64,000 nucleotides of DNA, taken from assembly GCF_900105145.1 (NCBI RefSeq), contig NZ_LT629752.1, forward strand, positions 1,646,001 to 1,710,000. The letters are read 5' to 3'. Of this stretch, positions 45,593 through 55,030 are shown in pieces. Positions within the stretch are counted from its first letter, which is position 1. The number at the start of each line of letters is the position of its first letter. Source of the stretch: Polaribacter sp. KT25b. GTDB lineage: Bacteria; Bacteroidota; Bacteroidia; Flavobacteriales; Flavobacteriaceae. The notes under the pieces are model-generated. The model did not search any database and had not been told where the DNA came from. It saw only the letters and a list, made by a program, of their open reading frames with translations. Position numbers and translations under genes: made by a program.

Positions 45593-46494
45593 TATTTCAT
45601 TTTTGATGTAAATATATCCTTAATAGTATCTAATTCTTTTTTGTACTTTAAATCTGTTCTAGATGCAAAGTATAAGGTGTTTTCCGTTTTTACTTTGCCT
45701 TCCCAAACTAATTTTATTTTATTTGTTAAAATTTGTTCTTGACATAAAAAATCTGGAACTAAGGCCAATCCGTTTCCATTGTTTAAACATCTTATTATAG
45801 AAGTAATATTAGGCAAAATATAGTTTGGTTTAAAAGCAGGTTTCTTATTAAAATTTTCAAACCAAAAACGTCTAAAATGTTCCATTTCGTTTGAGGAACT
45901 ATACCAAATATTTTGAAGTAGTTCGGCTTCTAACTTACTTAAATTGTTTGATTCTATGTGTTTTTGTATTTTAGTTACATTGGTTTTATTTCCTGCTATT
46001 AAAACGATTCTTTCTTTTGAAAAAGGAATATACTCAACTAATGATTTTTTTTCATGCTGTTTTTTAGGTGTTATTACTAAATCTAAAATGCCGTTGTTTA
46101 GGTCTCTTATTAAATCTGTATGTGCTCCAAATCTAGCTACTAGGTCAAAGTCTAGTTTTGGAATTTCTGGCTCAATAATGAGTTGAAACATTTCAGAACA
46201 CATTCCTACATTTAAAGATGGATTTTTTTCTTGCGTTGTTTTTTTAAAATGCTGTTCTGCTATCTCCAATTTTTTTAAAGATTCAATAATATATTCATAT
46301 AAAAATTTCCCGTCTTCTGTTGGAATCATTTTTCTCGAAGTACGTTCAAATAGTTTTTTGCCAACATAAGCTTCTAAAGCATTTAAGTGTACACTAACTC
46401 CAGGTTGAGAAGCATATAAAGCAATAGAAGCTTTGGTCAAAGTTCCGTTTTCATATATTTCTTTAAATGTTCTGTACCATTCTAAATTTACCAT
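45592..46494 (-). CDS. LysR-family transcriptional regulator
   Basis: A 300-residue regulator. The N-terminal winged helix is clear (WYRTFKEIYENGTLTKASIA, ASQPGVSVHLNALE), with a two-lobe effector domain from about residue 90. Divergent from the quinone reductase gene at 46587 with shared promoters, so it very likely regulates that gene. This divergent pair forms one cassette between R18 and R19. Confidence 0.93.
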   Translation of the reverse strand: MVNLEWYRTFKEIYENGTLTKASIALYASQPGVSVHLNALEAYVGKKLFERTSRKMIPTEDGKFLYEYIIESLKKLEIAEQHFKKTTQEKNPSLNVGMCSEMFQLIIEPEIPKLDFDLVARFGAHTDLIRDLNNGILDLVITPKKQHEKKSLVEYIPFSKERIVLIAGNKTNVTKIQKHIESNNLSKLEAELLQNIWYSSSNEMEHFRRFWFENFNKKPAFKPNYILPNITSIIRCLNNGNGLALVPDFLCQEQILTNKIKLVWEGKVKTENTLYFASRTDLKYKKELDTIKDIFTSKMK

Positions 46495-46586
46495 AACTAT
46501 TAAAATATTGATACAAAGGTATGATTTGTATTATTTTTACAATAATAAATATTGCTTTAGTTTTGCCCATATAAAATAAGAGACAA
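46495..46586. promoter_or_regulatory. Divergent LysR / quinone reductase promoter region
   Basis: Minus-strand TACCTTTG (46521-46514) serves the LysR gene 20 bp away. Plus-strand TAGTTTTG (46558-46565) serves the oxidoreductase 21 bp away. The A/T-rich centre probably binds the LysR protein. Confidence 0.6.
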
Positions 46587-47183
46587 ATGAAAAACATATT
46601 TATAATTAATGGAAGTCATCCATTTGCACATTCTGGTGGAAGATTTAACGAAACACTTTTCAACAAAACTATTTCATATTTTGATACACATGAGGGATTT
46701 GAAGTGAAATTTACTCAAGTAGGTGAAAATTATAATGTGAAAGAAGAAGTTGAAAAATTTAAGTGGGCTGATATAGTGATTTATCATACTCCAATTTGGT
46801 GGTTTCAAATACCGTTTGGATTCAAAAAATATATAGATGAAGTTTTTACTGAAGGTCATCAAAATGGAATTTATGCAAGTGATGGAAGAAGTAGAAAAAA
46901 TCCAAACATCAATTACGGGACTGGTGGTTTAATGCGTGGAAAAAAATATATACTAACTACAAGTTGGAATGCACCTAAAACCGCATTTACTTTAGAAAAT
47001 GAATTTTTTAATCAAAAAAGTGTAGATGAAGGTGCTATGTTTGGGTTTCACAGAATGAATGCTTTTACAGGAATGGAATTATTAGCAACACATCATTTTC
47101 ACGATATGGAAAAAAATGCAGATGTTCCTTTTGAGTTGAATAATTACAGTGTTTTTTTAAATGATTTAATGATTAATTTGTAA
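46587..47183 (+). CDS. NAD(P)H:quinone oxidoreductase, MdaB/flavodoxin-like fold
   Basis: A 198-residue flavoprotein of the NAD(P)H dehydrogenase (quinone)/MdaB type. The FMN/FAD phosphate loop is INGSHPFAHSGGRFNETL; the flavin-side segments are YHTPIWWFQIPFGFKKYIDE and GTGGLMRGKKYILTTSWNAP. It reduces quinones by two electrons. It is driven from the divergent promoter next to the LysR gene. Confidence 0.92.
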   Translation: MKNIFIINGSHPFAHSGGRFNETLFNKTISYFDTHEGFEVKFTQVGENYNVKEEVEKFKWADIVIYHTPIWWFQIPFGFKKYIDEVFTEGHQNGIYASDGRSRKNPNINYGTGGLMRGKKYILTTSWNAPKTAFTLENEFFNQKSVDEGAMFGFHRMNAFTGMELLATHHFHDMEKNADVPFELNNYSVFLNDLMINL

Positions 47184-47202
47184 TTTATCTGGTTTCGTTT
47201 CT

Positions 47203-47350
47203 AAAATGCAGTACAATGTGTTGTGTAGGATTAGTTGCGTGGTTTAAGCACTAAATTTAGTAAATAAATCACAGATAGAAAATCCGCAAGGGTTTTTGTA
47301 AGTAGGGGAGAACTAGCCATTAATTATATAGGATGTTAGTTGTTCGGCAT
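47203..47350 (+). repeat. Array repeat R19
   Basis: The left box AAATGCAGTACAAT (47204-47217) matches the complement of 45580-45593 at 12 of 14 positions. GTTGCGTGGTTTAAGC, ATTTAGTAAATAAATCAC, AAAATCCGCAAGGGTTTTTG, GGGGAGAACTAGC. The right end contains GTTAGTTGTTCGGCA. Confidence 0.92.
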
Positions 47351-47360
47351 TATTTCTGTT

Positions 47361-48569
47361 TTAAAGAAGCCTAACTTTTTTTAACTGAAATTCTAGTTCT
47401 TCTTCATTCCGTAATATTATAATTGTTATTTCATCAGTTCCTTTTGGTATAATACCATCGTTAAAGTAATCACACTTATTGTTATCAGTAATGTTCGTAA
47501 AATCAATATTATTTATCTGTAATATTTGGTCTCCAAATTGTAAAACTTTTGATGCTTCTGTATCATTATATATAAAATCTACAAATACCTTGTTTTCATT
47601 AAAATTAGGGTTGAAACCAAAATGGTTTAATTCTGTATTATTAGAAGTACTTTCTTGAAGAACCATTTTGACGTTTCGTTCTTCCCAATTTAAAATCAAT
47701 CTATAATTTTTAAAAAATAAAATTCCGAGGTTTGTTTTGCCATCTTTAACCCTCATCACCTTATTTTTTATAATATGATCACCTATTTTTATTTCGTCTA
47801 TTTTTGCAGAAAACTCATTTTTTTTCTTGCCCTTCCCATACATACCAATACCAGAATATCCTGAACCAGAAATATACTTTGTGATTTTTTTAGATTTTTT
47901 TTGTTTTAAAAAATCTAAATACGATAAATGTGACGTAGAATTGTTACCTAAATCAATCATATTATTCAATGCTTTATCACCATTTATATAGCTAATAATA
48001 GATGGTTGACTAACGGCAGTACCTATAAACATTTTTGATTCTATAGCATCCTTCGGAATATTTAATTTCTGTTCATTATCTGTTATGGTAATTATTTGAT
48101 TTTTAAAATCGAAATCCCATACAGCAAATCGCATTAGATTAGAACCAATAAAACCATCGGCATTTAAACAAGCAAGTTCACCACTATTAAAATCTGATAT
48201 AGCCGCAATAGTATTCTTAAAATTAAGACCTCCTATTTCAATATCGTCTATTTTTGTATAGTTAAGTAGTTGGCTAGTTTTGTGAATATCAGTTACATTT
48301 TCACTTCCTAAAGACTTAACGTTAAGCTTTTCTGCCAATTCTTTAGAAAGCACGTTAGAAGCTCCAGTGTCTAAAATAAAGTCATATTTTTCATTTTCAA
48401 TAGTTACTTTAAGAATAATAAGTCCTTTACGGTATTCAAAAGGTATGGTAGTTTTAAAGTCTTCCTGAACGATATTTCCTTGTTTAAGGGTTTTATTAAT
48501 TTTTGAAGATGCACAACTAGTTAATAAAGTAAGTACAATAAGTGTGAATAGTAGTTTGATGTGTTTCAT
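47361..48569 (-). CDS. Retropepsin-like aspartyl protease with PDZ domain, lipoprotein
   Basis: A 402-residue protein with a lipobox (LLTSCASSK). An aspartyl-protease-like domain has FILDTGASNVL as its active motif; a second half has NMIDLGNNSTS in the position of a second, degenerate DTG. A C-terminal PDZ-like domain follows (KVLQFGDQILQINNIDF). Bacteroidota have many such secreted retropepsin/PDZ proteins of unknown substrate. Single-gene cassette. Confidence 0.85.
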   Translation of the reverse strand: MKHIKLLFTLIVLTLLTSCASSKINKTLKQGNIVQEDFKTTIPFEYRKGLIILKVTIENEKYDFILDTGASNVLSKELAEKLNVKSLGSENVTDIHKTSQLLNYTKIDDIEIGGLNFKNTIAAISDFNSGELACLNADGFIGSNLMRFAVWDFDFKNQIITITDNEQKLNIPKDAIESKMFIGTAVSQPSIISYINGDKALNNMIDLGNNSTSHLSYLDFLKQKKSKKITKYISGSGYSGIGMYGKGKKKNEFSAKIDEIKIGDHIIKNKVMRVKDGKTNLGILFFKNYRLILNWEERNVKMVLQESTSNNTELNHFGFNPNFNENKVFVDFIYNDTEASKVLQFGDQILQINNIDFTNITDNNKCDYFNDGIIPKGTDEITIIILRNEEELEFQLKKVRLL

Positions 48570-48680
48570 AAATTGATCTAGTGTTTATTAATCTTTTTAG
48601 TTTAGAAATAAGTATTACTTTATCCTTTCATATTAATAGACGCTGATTTTTTTAAAATGGTTGCCTTAGTTGATTGTTTT

Positions 48681-48830
48681 TTTGCTGACAACGTTATTGT
48701 ATAAGATTAGTTGCCTTATTTAATCAATGAATCTAATAAATAAAAAACACGAACGGCGAAATTCTAAAGGAATTTCCCAAGTGAGCCAAAACCAGCAATA
48801 AAGTTTATACGTTGTTTGTTACTTGCAGTA
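48681..48830 (+). repeat. Array repeat R20
   Basis: CGAACGGC subfamily. TTTGCTGACAACGTTATTG, AATCTAATAAATAAAAAACACG, GAAATTCTAAAGGAATTTC, AAGTGAGCCAAAACCAGC, right end ATACGTTGTTTGTTACTTGC. The central hairpin is perfect with different bases from the common type. Confidence 0.88.
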
Positions 48831-49787
48831 TTACTTTTTAATCCAATTTTTTAAAGATTCTTTCAATTCTTTCTCATTGCAAGATTCAAAATCAGGAATA
48901 ATTCCATCTTTAAATTTTTTTCCATTATAATTTTTCCAAAATCCAGTTGTTAAAATTAAAAAGTCTCCATTTTTCATTTCAATGGAAGTATTATTTGTAG
49001 TATAACCAAATGTTTTAGTTCCAAAAAATTTCACATTTTCATTATTCGTTAATGCAATAGCTGTAGCTTCTGCTGAACTTGCTGTTCTATTATTAATCAA
49101 AACAGCAATTTTAATGTTATTATTTTTCAATTTATAATCAAATGGTTTTTCTAAATATTTTTTTGTTTTGTTTATGTTTTTATAATAGATTTTACTGTTT
49201 TCCTTTCTCCAAATATTCTCTTTTTCTTTTTTCACAGTATAACCTAAAATTCCATTATTAAAAAAAGGAGTTAAAGAAATAATCATTGGCCACATATCAC
49301 CACCACCATTATTCCTTAAATCAATTATCCAACAATTTAATTCTTTCTGGTCTTGTAATTTAATAGCTTCAATTCGTTTATTTATATATTTTCGTGCTTT
49401 TGTTATTGTTTCTTTTAGACTTGTTTTTGATGGTGTGAAATAATCTATTTTTATATAACCAGTTTTTTCAAAATCTTGAAATATTTTTTTAGACTTAAAT
49501 TTTCCATGTAAAGAAGACTTTGTGTCTTTTTTAAAGTATCTCGAATGTGATTCTCCATTTAAGGATAATGCTTCTATTATAGCAGAATCTTTTGATATTT
49601 TGGATTTTTCAAGAACTTTCTTTTCAAAAAGAACCCAATTAATTGAATCTTTGTTGATTGAATTTTTCTTAAATTCTTTGATTAGTTCTTTGTAAAATTT
49701 TAAATCTTTATTAGAAATTTTTTCTTGTGAAAAAGATAAATCTAAACTTAAGAAATAAAGTATAATTAATAATATCGTTTTCTTCAT
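48831..49787 (-). CDS. S41-family (C-terminal-processing) serine peptidase
   Basis: A 318-residue protein with a signal peptide (to LSFSQ). The TSPc domain shows IIDLRNNGGGDMWPMI and the nucleophile Ser in NNRTASSAEATAIALTNN, with KTFGYTTNN after it as in tricorn/CtpA relatives. The usual PDZ domain is absent and the N-terminal region is helical. Probably a periplasmic peptidase. Single-gene cassette. Confidence 0.9.
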   Translation of the reverse strand: MKKTILLIILYFLSLDLSFSQEKISNKDLKFYKELIKEFKKNSINKDSINWVLFEKKVLEKSKISKDSAIIEALSLNGESHSRYFKKDTKSSLHGKFKSKKIFQDFEKTGYIKIDYFTPSKTSLKETITKARKYINKRIEAIKLQDQKELNCWIIDLRNNGGGDMWPMIISLTPFFNNGILGYTVKKEKENIWRKENSKIYYKNINKTKKYLEKPFDYKLKNNNIKIAVLINNRTASSAEATAIALTNNENVKFFGTKTFGYTTNNTSIEMKNGDFLILTTGFWKNYNGKKFKDGIIPDFESCNEKELKESLKNWIKK

Positions 49788-49932
49788 ATTACAGGTAACG
49801 GTTTTGTTTATTGTTAGTTACTGTGTTTAAGCAATAAGTTAGTTAATAATTACAGACAAAGAAAATCCGATAGGATTTTTGTAAGTAAGCAAAAAGCAAG
49901 CAATTAATTTTGTACGGTGTTGGCTTTAGTAT
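49787..49932 (+). repeat. Array repeat R21
   Basis: ATTACAGGTAACGGTTTTG, GTTACTGTGTTTAAGC, AGTTAGTTAATAATTACAG, GAAAATCCGATAGGATTTTTG, right box GTTGGCTTTAGT (49919). It starts right at the ATG of the S41 gene. Confidence 0.88.
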
Positions 49933-50552
49933 TATTCGTTTTTCCAATTTAATTCTTTCATTATTTCCTCAAACGTGTAATTTCCAGATATCAATATTTT
50001 TCCTTTCTCGTTTATGTAACCGTGTTCTGAGCATTCAATCGAATAATGATTGCAACCATTTTCGTGCTTTTCCTTTTTCCAATATACTTTTTTGCATTTA
50101 TTTCCAAAAATTGCTCTGTTTTTCCTAAATGAAGTAACTATTTCAAATTGGTGATTTATTATTATTTCTCCTTTTTCATTCGCAAAACCAATTTTATTAT
50201 TCTCGTTAATTATTCTGATCTTATTTTCTATTAAACTGTCAGGTGAAGGTTCCCCATTTACTGAATTATATACTTGAAAAAGTATGTTTTCATTTGAGTC
50301 AATTGCAGACCAACCGTTTTCTCCTTTTATTCCAAAAACCGCAAAATATTTCAAAGAATTTTCCTCCAAAAAAATATAGTATTTTGAAGTGTCTAATTTC
50401 TGTAATATATTTTCTTTTTCATCTACAAGATAGTATTGATTTTTAGTTTCATATTTTTCTTCAGTTTTAACTTTAAATTTCTTTTGAGAGAAAACGTTAA
50501 TTGAAATAAATATTATTATAAAGAATAGGATGTTTCCTTTCAAGTTTTTCAT
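49932..50552 (-). CDS. Secreted WG-repeat protein
   Basis: A 206-residue protein with an N-terminal signal (MKNLKGNILFFIIIFISINV, then FSQ). WG-type beta repeats follow: NKIGFANEKGEIIINHQFEI and EHGYINEKGKILISGNYTFE, plus a weaker NGWSAIDSNENILFQVYN. WG repeats form beta-propeller-like units of unknown ligand. The open frame continues upstream into R22; MKNLKG at 50552 is the start that gives a signal peptide. Confidence 0.78.
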   Translation of the reverse strand: MKNLKGNILFFIIIFISINVFSQKKFKVKTEEKYETKNQYYLVDEKENILQKLDTSKYYIFLEENSLKYFAVFGIKGENGWSAIDSNENILFQVYNSVNGEPSPDSLIENKIRIINENNKIGFANEKGEIIINHQFEIVTSFRKNRAIFGNKCKKVYWKKEKHENGCNHYSIECSEHGYINEKGKILISGNYTFEEIMKELNWKNE

Positions 50553-50558
50553 TCGATT

Positions 50559-50706
50559 TTTTATTACTGCCAACGTTGTTGTATAAGTTTTGTTGCGTTG
50601 GTTTTGCAGTAAAGTTAGTAAATAATTAAGAACCAAGAAAGTCCGCGAGGACTTTCTAAAGTAGGCTAGAACTAGCAATTAATTTTACACGATGTTAGGC
50701 ACATGC
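50559..50706 (+). repeat. Array repeat R22
   Basis: ACTGCCAACGTTGTTGTATAAG, AGTTAGTAAATAATTAAG, GAAAGTCCGCGAGGACTTTC, GGCTAGAACTAGC, right box GTTAGGCACATGC (50694-50706). Close to the family consensus. Confidence 0.92.
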
Positions 50707-50712
50707 AATTTT

Positions 50713-51291
50713 TTAGTTCAAATTTTCTAAAAAGTCAATTAATGGTAAAATTCCTTTATTATTTTCTTTTTTTCTTTTTTCTATTGAATAATACATCACG
50801 CAAATCATAAAAACTGTGAAAACAACGTGAATAATTATCCTTAGAGTTATTGATACATTAAATTTTTGTAAAACATCAATGTAGCCTATATTTATTCCTA
50901 AAACCAATAAAAATGTATAGAACCACATATATTTTGATGTAGTTAACATTCGTTGCTTTAGTTTATGAATAAGGTTTTTTATATACTTATGATTATTTAA
51001 TTCAGCATCATTGCTTATTAAGCTATACTTACTTCTATAAGATTGGATTAGTATCATTATCATACCAAAACCAATGATAAGGATAGATATTAAATAATAA
51101 ATATTTGAGAGTATAGGAAGTAATGTTGCTAAAACTATTATCGTAATTGGAACAGCAACGAGTAAAATGATTCTTTCTAATTTTCCTTTCTTTTCAATTT
51201 TGTTTAAATGAGTAACCAACTTACCGAAATCTAAAGGTGTCGATTTTTCTTCTTTCCAAAGGTTTTGCCAATTTGTAATATCTTTCTCCAT
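50713..51291 (-). CDS. Membrane protein downstream of ECF sigma factor (possible anti-sigma)
   Basis: A 192-residue protein with a soluble N-terminal stretch (residues 1-38, NWQNLWKEEKSTPLDFGKLV) and four membrane segments in two pairs separated by a basic loop. It starts 2 bp after the sigma factor stop. Position and topology suggest it holds or senses for the sigma factor, though it lacks the usual ZAS cysteine/histidine motif. No direct family recognition. Confidence 0.65.
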   Translation of the reverse strand: MEKDITNWQNLWKEEKSTPLDFGKLVTHLNKIEKKGKLERIILLVAVPITIIVLATLLPILSNIYYLISILIIGFGMIMILIQSYRSKYSLISNDAELNNHKYIKNLIHKLKQRMLTTSKYMWFYTFLLVLGINIGYIDVLQKFNVSITLRIIIHVVFTVFMICVMYYSIEKRKKENNKGILPLIDFLENLN

Positions 51292-51293
51292 AA

Positions 51294-51788
51294 TTATTTG
51301 AGTTTTTTTCTCAATATTTTTTTAATTCTATTTATTCTAACTCCAACATTCGAAGTTTTTAATCCTGTTATATTTGAAATGTCGTCATAACTACAATTCT
51401 CTAATAATAAACCTATAATTATTCTATCTATTTCTTTAAGTAATGAAATGGATTTATAGAGTTTTTTTACTTCTTGTTCTTTATCAGTTGCGTTCAAGTT
51501 CTCAATTTCGTAATGAGGAATATTGGGTTGATATGCTATCTCTTTTTTGTTTAATTTGGTTTTTCGATTCAGCGTTAAGAGTGCTGTGTTTGTTGTAATT
51601 CGGTAAATCCAAGTATCTATATTACTCTCATTTCTAAACGTGTCTAAATTATTCCAAACTTTTATAAGAACTTCTTGAAATAAATCATCAGCATCCGTTT
51701 TATTTCCCATAAACCCTAAACAAAGCCGATAAACTTTATCCTTTGATTGCTCATAGACTTGTTTAAATTTTTGTTCTTTATTCTTCAT
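51294..51788 (-). CDS. ECF-subfamily RNA polymerase sigma factor
   Basis: A 164-residue sigma-70 factor with region 2 (DADDLFQEVLIKVWNNLDTF, then IDTWIYRITTNTALL) and region 4 (IGLLLENCSYDDISNITGLK, TSNVGVRINRIKKILRKKL). It overlaps the upstream hydrolase gene by 11 bp and is followed at once by a membrane protein gene, so it is the centre of a three-gene transcript. Targets unknown. Confidence 0.93.
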   Translation of the reverse strand: MKNKEQKFKQVYEQSKDKVYRLCLGFMGNKTDADDLFQEVLIKVWNNLDTFRNESNIDTWIYRITTNTALLTLNRKTKLNKKEIAYQPNIPHYEIENLNATDKEQEVKKLYKSISLLKEIDRIIIGLLLENCSYDDISNITGLKTSNVGVRINRIKKILRKKLK

Positions 51789-52653
51789 AATTTATAAATG
51801 CTTCAACCGAATTAATAAACCATTTAGGTTCGTCCCACATTATAAAGTGTTTGGCTGTTTCTGCAACTATAATTTCGCAATTAGCTGCTTTTGAAAATTG
51901 ATTTTTATAGTTTGCTTCAACTGTTTCTTTTGTTATTCCGTAATCTTTTGCTCCATACCAACTTCCAAATACAAGGATAGGAATTTTTACTTTTTCAATA
52001 CCATCTCTTAAATCTGTTGTCATAAGTTCAAACATTGCTTGTGCCATTGTATTTCTGTCTGATTGTATAGACCATTTATTCGCCAACTGAATATTTGTGG
52101 AATCAGTTATCATAGTGGGCATCGTCATTTTTTGTTGTTGAATAAATTGACTATCAGAAGTTGATAGCATCATTTCTTTCATCATTTTTGCTTGTGGAAT
52201 CACATTTTCTACGGTTGCATTTGGGTTATGAGCTGCTGACATAAATGGGTATGAGTCTACAATTATAATCTTTTTCAATAATTTAGGTTGAGAACTTGCA
52301 ATTGAAAGTGATAAAAAACCACCCAAACTATGTCCAATTAATATTGGTTTTTCATTGAGTTCATCCTGAACATACTTTATAATTTCGTTTTCAATAATTG
52401 GTAAGTAACCATTTTCGAGTGAAATTGCACTTTGATTAGCAAATCCTGCTAAAGTTAAAATATGACATTCAAAATTTTTCTCTAATGTATCTGTTGTTTC
52501 TTCCCATACTTTACCAGAAGATGCCAATCCTGGAATTAAAATTATCGGTTTCCCTTGCCCTTTAATTTCAATATTGAAAGAATATTTTTCAGATTGAGAG
52601 TAAGTTGTTGTTTGATAACAAAAGATGACGAATAGAATTGCTAATTTTTTCAT
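51778..52653 (-). CDS. Alpha/beta hydrolase, secreted
   Basis: A 291-residue protein with a signal peptide (to TYSQ). It shows LIPGLASSGKVWE, nucleophile Ser in IGHSLGG, and C-terminal His in ETAKHFIMWDEP. Typical of small esterase/lactonase-like hydrolases. First gene of the sigma-factor cassette; why a hydrolase is co-transcribed with a sigma factor is unclear. Confidence 0.9.
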   Translation of the reverse strand: MKKLAILFVIFCYQTTTYSQSEKYSFNIEIKGQGKPIILIPGLASSGKVWEETTDTLEKNFECHILTLAGFANQSAISLENGYLPIIENEIIKYVQDELNEKPILIGHSLGGFLSLSIASSQPKLLKKIIIVDSYPFMSAAHNPNATVENVIPQAKMMKEMMLSTSDSQFIQQQKMTMPTMITDSTNIQLANKWSIQSDRNTMAQAMFELMTTDLRDGIEKVKIPILVFGSWYGAKDYGITKETVEANYKNQFSKAANCEIIVAETAKHFIMWDEPKWFINSVEAFINYEE

Positions 52654-52754
52654 TGTAAATGTTTTTATGATTTACTCTTTAGATTAGCAAAAGGTAATTT
52701 TATTACACTTTTTCAATTATTTTTTTATTTATTTCGATTTTTAAGGTTTCGTGA

Positions 52755-52898
52755 GTGCTTGTGCCCAAAGTTGTTGTATAAGATTAGTTGCGTGTTTCAA
52801 GCACCTAATTTAGTAAATACAAACCTAATTTAAAATCTGCTAGGATTTTTGTAAGTAGGCTAGAACTAGCAATAAATTATAAACGCTGTTACCACCAG
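52755..52898 (+). repeat. Array repeat R23
   Basis: The left box GCTTGTGCCCAAA (52757) matches the complement of 50694-50706 at 10 of 13. GTTGCGTGTTTCAAGC, ATTTAGTAAATACAAACC, AAAATCTGCTAGGATTTTTG, GGCTAGAACTAGC, right box GTTACCACC. Confidence 0.9.
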
Positions 52899-52901
52899 TA
52901 T

Positions 52902-54233
52902 TTAATCAATTAGAGTATAATTCTTTATAAACTCTTTCCAATTAACTCCAAATGGTATTTTTAAATATTTATTATCAGGTGAAATCAAAATTTTTGTTGG
53001 ATAAGCAGATACTTTAAATAATTGTGTTATTTGTTTATTTATTTCAGAGACTGGAAATGTATAATTATTCTTATTCATAAATTCCTCTAATTTTTTTGAG
53101 TTATAGGAAAATGAATAAAATTTTATCTTTGAATCTAATTTTTTATTGTATTCTTTTGCAACTTTGTCAAACTCTGGTAGTTCTTTAATGCAAGGCGCAC
53201 ACCAAGTTCCCCAAATATCAATATAAACCCAACTATCTCTTTTTTTAGATAAATCTAATATTTCTTCTTTAAATTCAACTTTAATTTTGGGAACTTCTAG
53301 CATTTTAGAATTAAGATAATTAGACCAAATAGTTTTAAAAGTTTTATTTTTAACTATTTGGTTATAGAAACCTTTTAAATTTTTTAAATTTTCATTTGTG
53401 GCTTGTATATAGGTTTCCTCTAGCAACATATCTAATGCTATTTCCTGTTTACCATTTTTACTTAAAAAATTAATGTATTTTTTTTTGTAGTTTATATTTT
53501 TTAGATCGTTAACCAATAAATAGGCATCATAAAAATACCCTGACTTATTTTGTAAATCAGTTTGGTCTGGGCTATATTTTGAAGCATTTTTAATAGATTC
53601 TTCTGTTTTGTTCTTTTCAAAAAGAAGATTGTAATTATATGCTAATAAAAATCTATAATAAGCACGCTCTTCTTTAATTCTACGGTTTCCTTTAGCAGGG
53701 TTATTTATTAGTGGGTTTAAAGATAAATTTAAGACTATTTTAGAGAGAATTTTATCCTTAAGTTTTGAACTGCCAATTTCTTTATCTTCAAATTCTTTAA
53801 CAATTAAAAGTCCATATAATTCTATTTTTGAGTTATAATTTGTAGAATCAGATAATTTTGCATAATACGTTTTTAATAATGAATCTGCTTTATCTGATCT
53901 ATTTATTTTAAAAGATTTATTCCATAAGTAGATAGGTTCTATTATTTTTTTTATTGAGATTTTATCTTTTTTATAAAGCTCATTTAAAAATACGGTTTCA
54001 TTTCCTTTACCTTTATTTCTAAGAATAGTTTGAGCTAATGAATGATGCAATCTATCAATAAAAAAAGGTTGAAATATTTCATTTAGTTTTTCGGAAGATT
54101 TTATTGCTTCTTCAGGATTTTCTTTTTCCCATAAATCAGGTAATGAGTTTGTTAATTCAAAAGCTTCTTTAGGGATTTGAGAATAAACTAAAACATTTAT
54201 TGCCAGGAGTAATACTAATAGGATTCTTTTCAT
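52902..54233 (-). CDS. TlpA-family thioredoxin-like protein
   Basis: A 443-residue protein with a signal peptide (MKRILLVLLLAINVLVYSQ). A helical middle (about 25-310, KTEESIKNASKYSPDQT-like helices) precedes the C-terminal thioredoxin domain with WCAPC in DIWGTWCAPCIKELPEFD and the cis-Pro loop SAYPTKILI. A periplasmic reductase or peroxiredoxin-like enzyme. An IS3 remnant lies directly upstream, where the left box of the next array repeat would be expected. Confidence 0.9.
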   Translation of the reverse strand: MKRILLVLLLAINVLVYSQIPKEAFELTNSLPDLWEKENPEEAIKSSEKLNEIFQPFFIDRLHHSLAQTILRNKGKGNETVFLNELYKKDKISIKKIIEPIYLWNKSFKINRSDKADSLLKTYYAKLSDSTNYNSKIELYGLLIVKEFEDKEIGSSKLKDKILSKIVLNLSLNPLINNPAKGNRRIKEERAYYRFLLAYNYNLLFEKNKTEESIKNASKYSPDQTDLQNKSGYFYDAYLLVNDLKNINYKKKYINFLSKNGKQEIALDMLLEETYIQATNENLKNLKGFYNQIVKNKTFKTIWSNYLNSKMLEVPKIKVEFKEEILDLSKKRDSWVYIDIWGTWCAPCIKELPEFDKVAKEYNKKLDSKIKFYSFSYNSKKLEEFMNKNNYTFPVSEINKQITQLFKVSAYPTKILISPDNKYLKIPFGVNWKEFIKNYTLID

Positions 54234-54239
54234 ACGTTT

Positions 54240-54900
54240 TGTATTATACTGATATAGCTTGACTTTTTTTTAGTTTAATTTATACCGTTTAAAAGATTTT
54301 TATAGCCGTTTAGAACGGCAAAAAAATAATTAGAACTAAGTTCTTTCTAAATTATAAGTTCAGGTAAATTTACATTATTTCTACAATATGATTTGTATTT
54401 GATGTTTTGATTTAAATGTACTTCTGCAGGTTTTCTTAAATAGAGGCTAAGATGAGACCTCAAATTATTATAAATATCTACAGCTTGTGCTACGATTTTC
54501 TGAGCGATATCAGTTTTTTAATGGTCTTTTTTAAACCGTATTCATATTTCAAAGTTCTATTAATACGTTAAGCAACAGCGTTTTCATAAGGGTAGTATTG
54601 CTCTGTCATACTCATTTTAATTCCATTACTTTCGGCAAATTCGGTGTATTTAGGATTGCAGTATTGAAACCCTCTGTTAGAATGATGTATAAGTTTTTGA
54701 TTTGTATATTTTCTATTTTTAATAGCCATAGCTAGGGCATCTGTGCAAAGTGATGTTCTTATATGGTTATCTAATTTGTATCCCATAATTTGCTTAGAAT
54801 AGCATCAGTAACGATAGCCAAATAGTTATGTCCATTTTCAGTTTTAATATATATAATATCACTAACCCAAAGTTGTTTTACTAAGATTGTTAGCGTGTTG
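54240..54900 (-). mobile_element. IS3-family remnant with OrfB fragments
   Basis: Minus-strand pieces of an IS3-type integrase: LWVSDIIYIKTENGHNYLAI (first catalytic Asp region), a frameshift, MGYKLDNHIRTSLCTDALAM, IHHSNRGFQYC (second catalytic Asp replaced by Asn), ISMTEQYYPYENAVA (catalytic Glu region altered), a stop, KYEYGLKKTIK, NNLRSHLSLYLRKPAEVHLN. OrfA and the upstream part are gone. The IS end begins TGTATTATAC at 54240 and matches the copy at 26842. Confidence 0.85.
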
Positions 54901-55030
54901 TATTTATTCATTCTTTTTCTTTCTAATATTACTGGAATTGTTCACATCAAACACGACTTTGCAGTAGCCTAACAAGTGGCTACTTGCCAGACTAACAAAC
55001 AAACTGCTGTTAAGGCTTTTTTTTATTGTA
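54901..55030 (-). other. Junction and possible terminator behind the lectin gene
   Basis: No gene. AGTAGCC (54963-54969) and GGCTACT (54978-54984) form a short perfect stem, lacking a good U-run, that may end lectin transcripts. The junction with the IS remnant is near 54900. I see no recognisable array repeat here although one would be expected between two cassettes. Confidence 0.4.
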
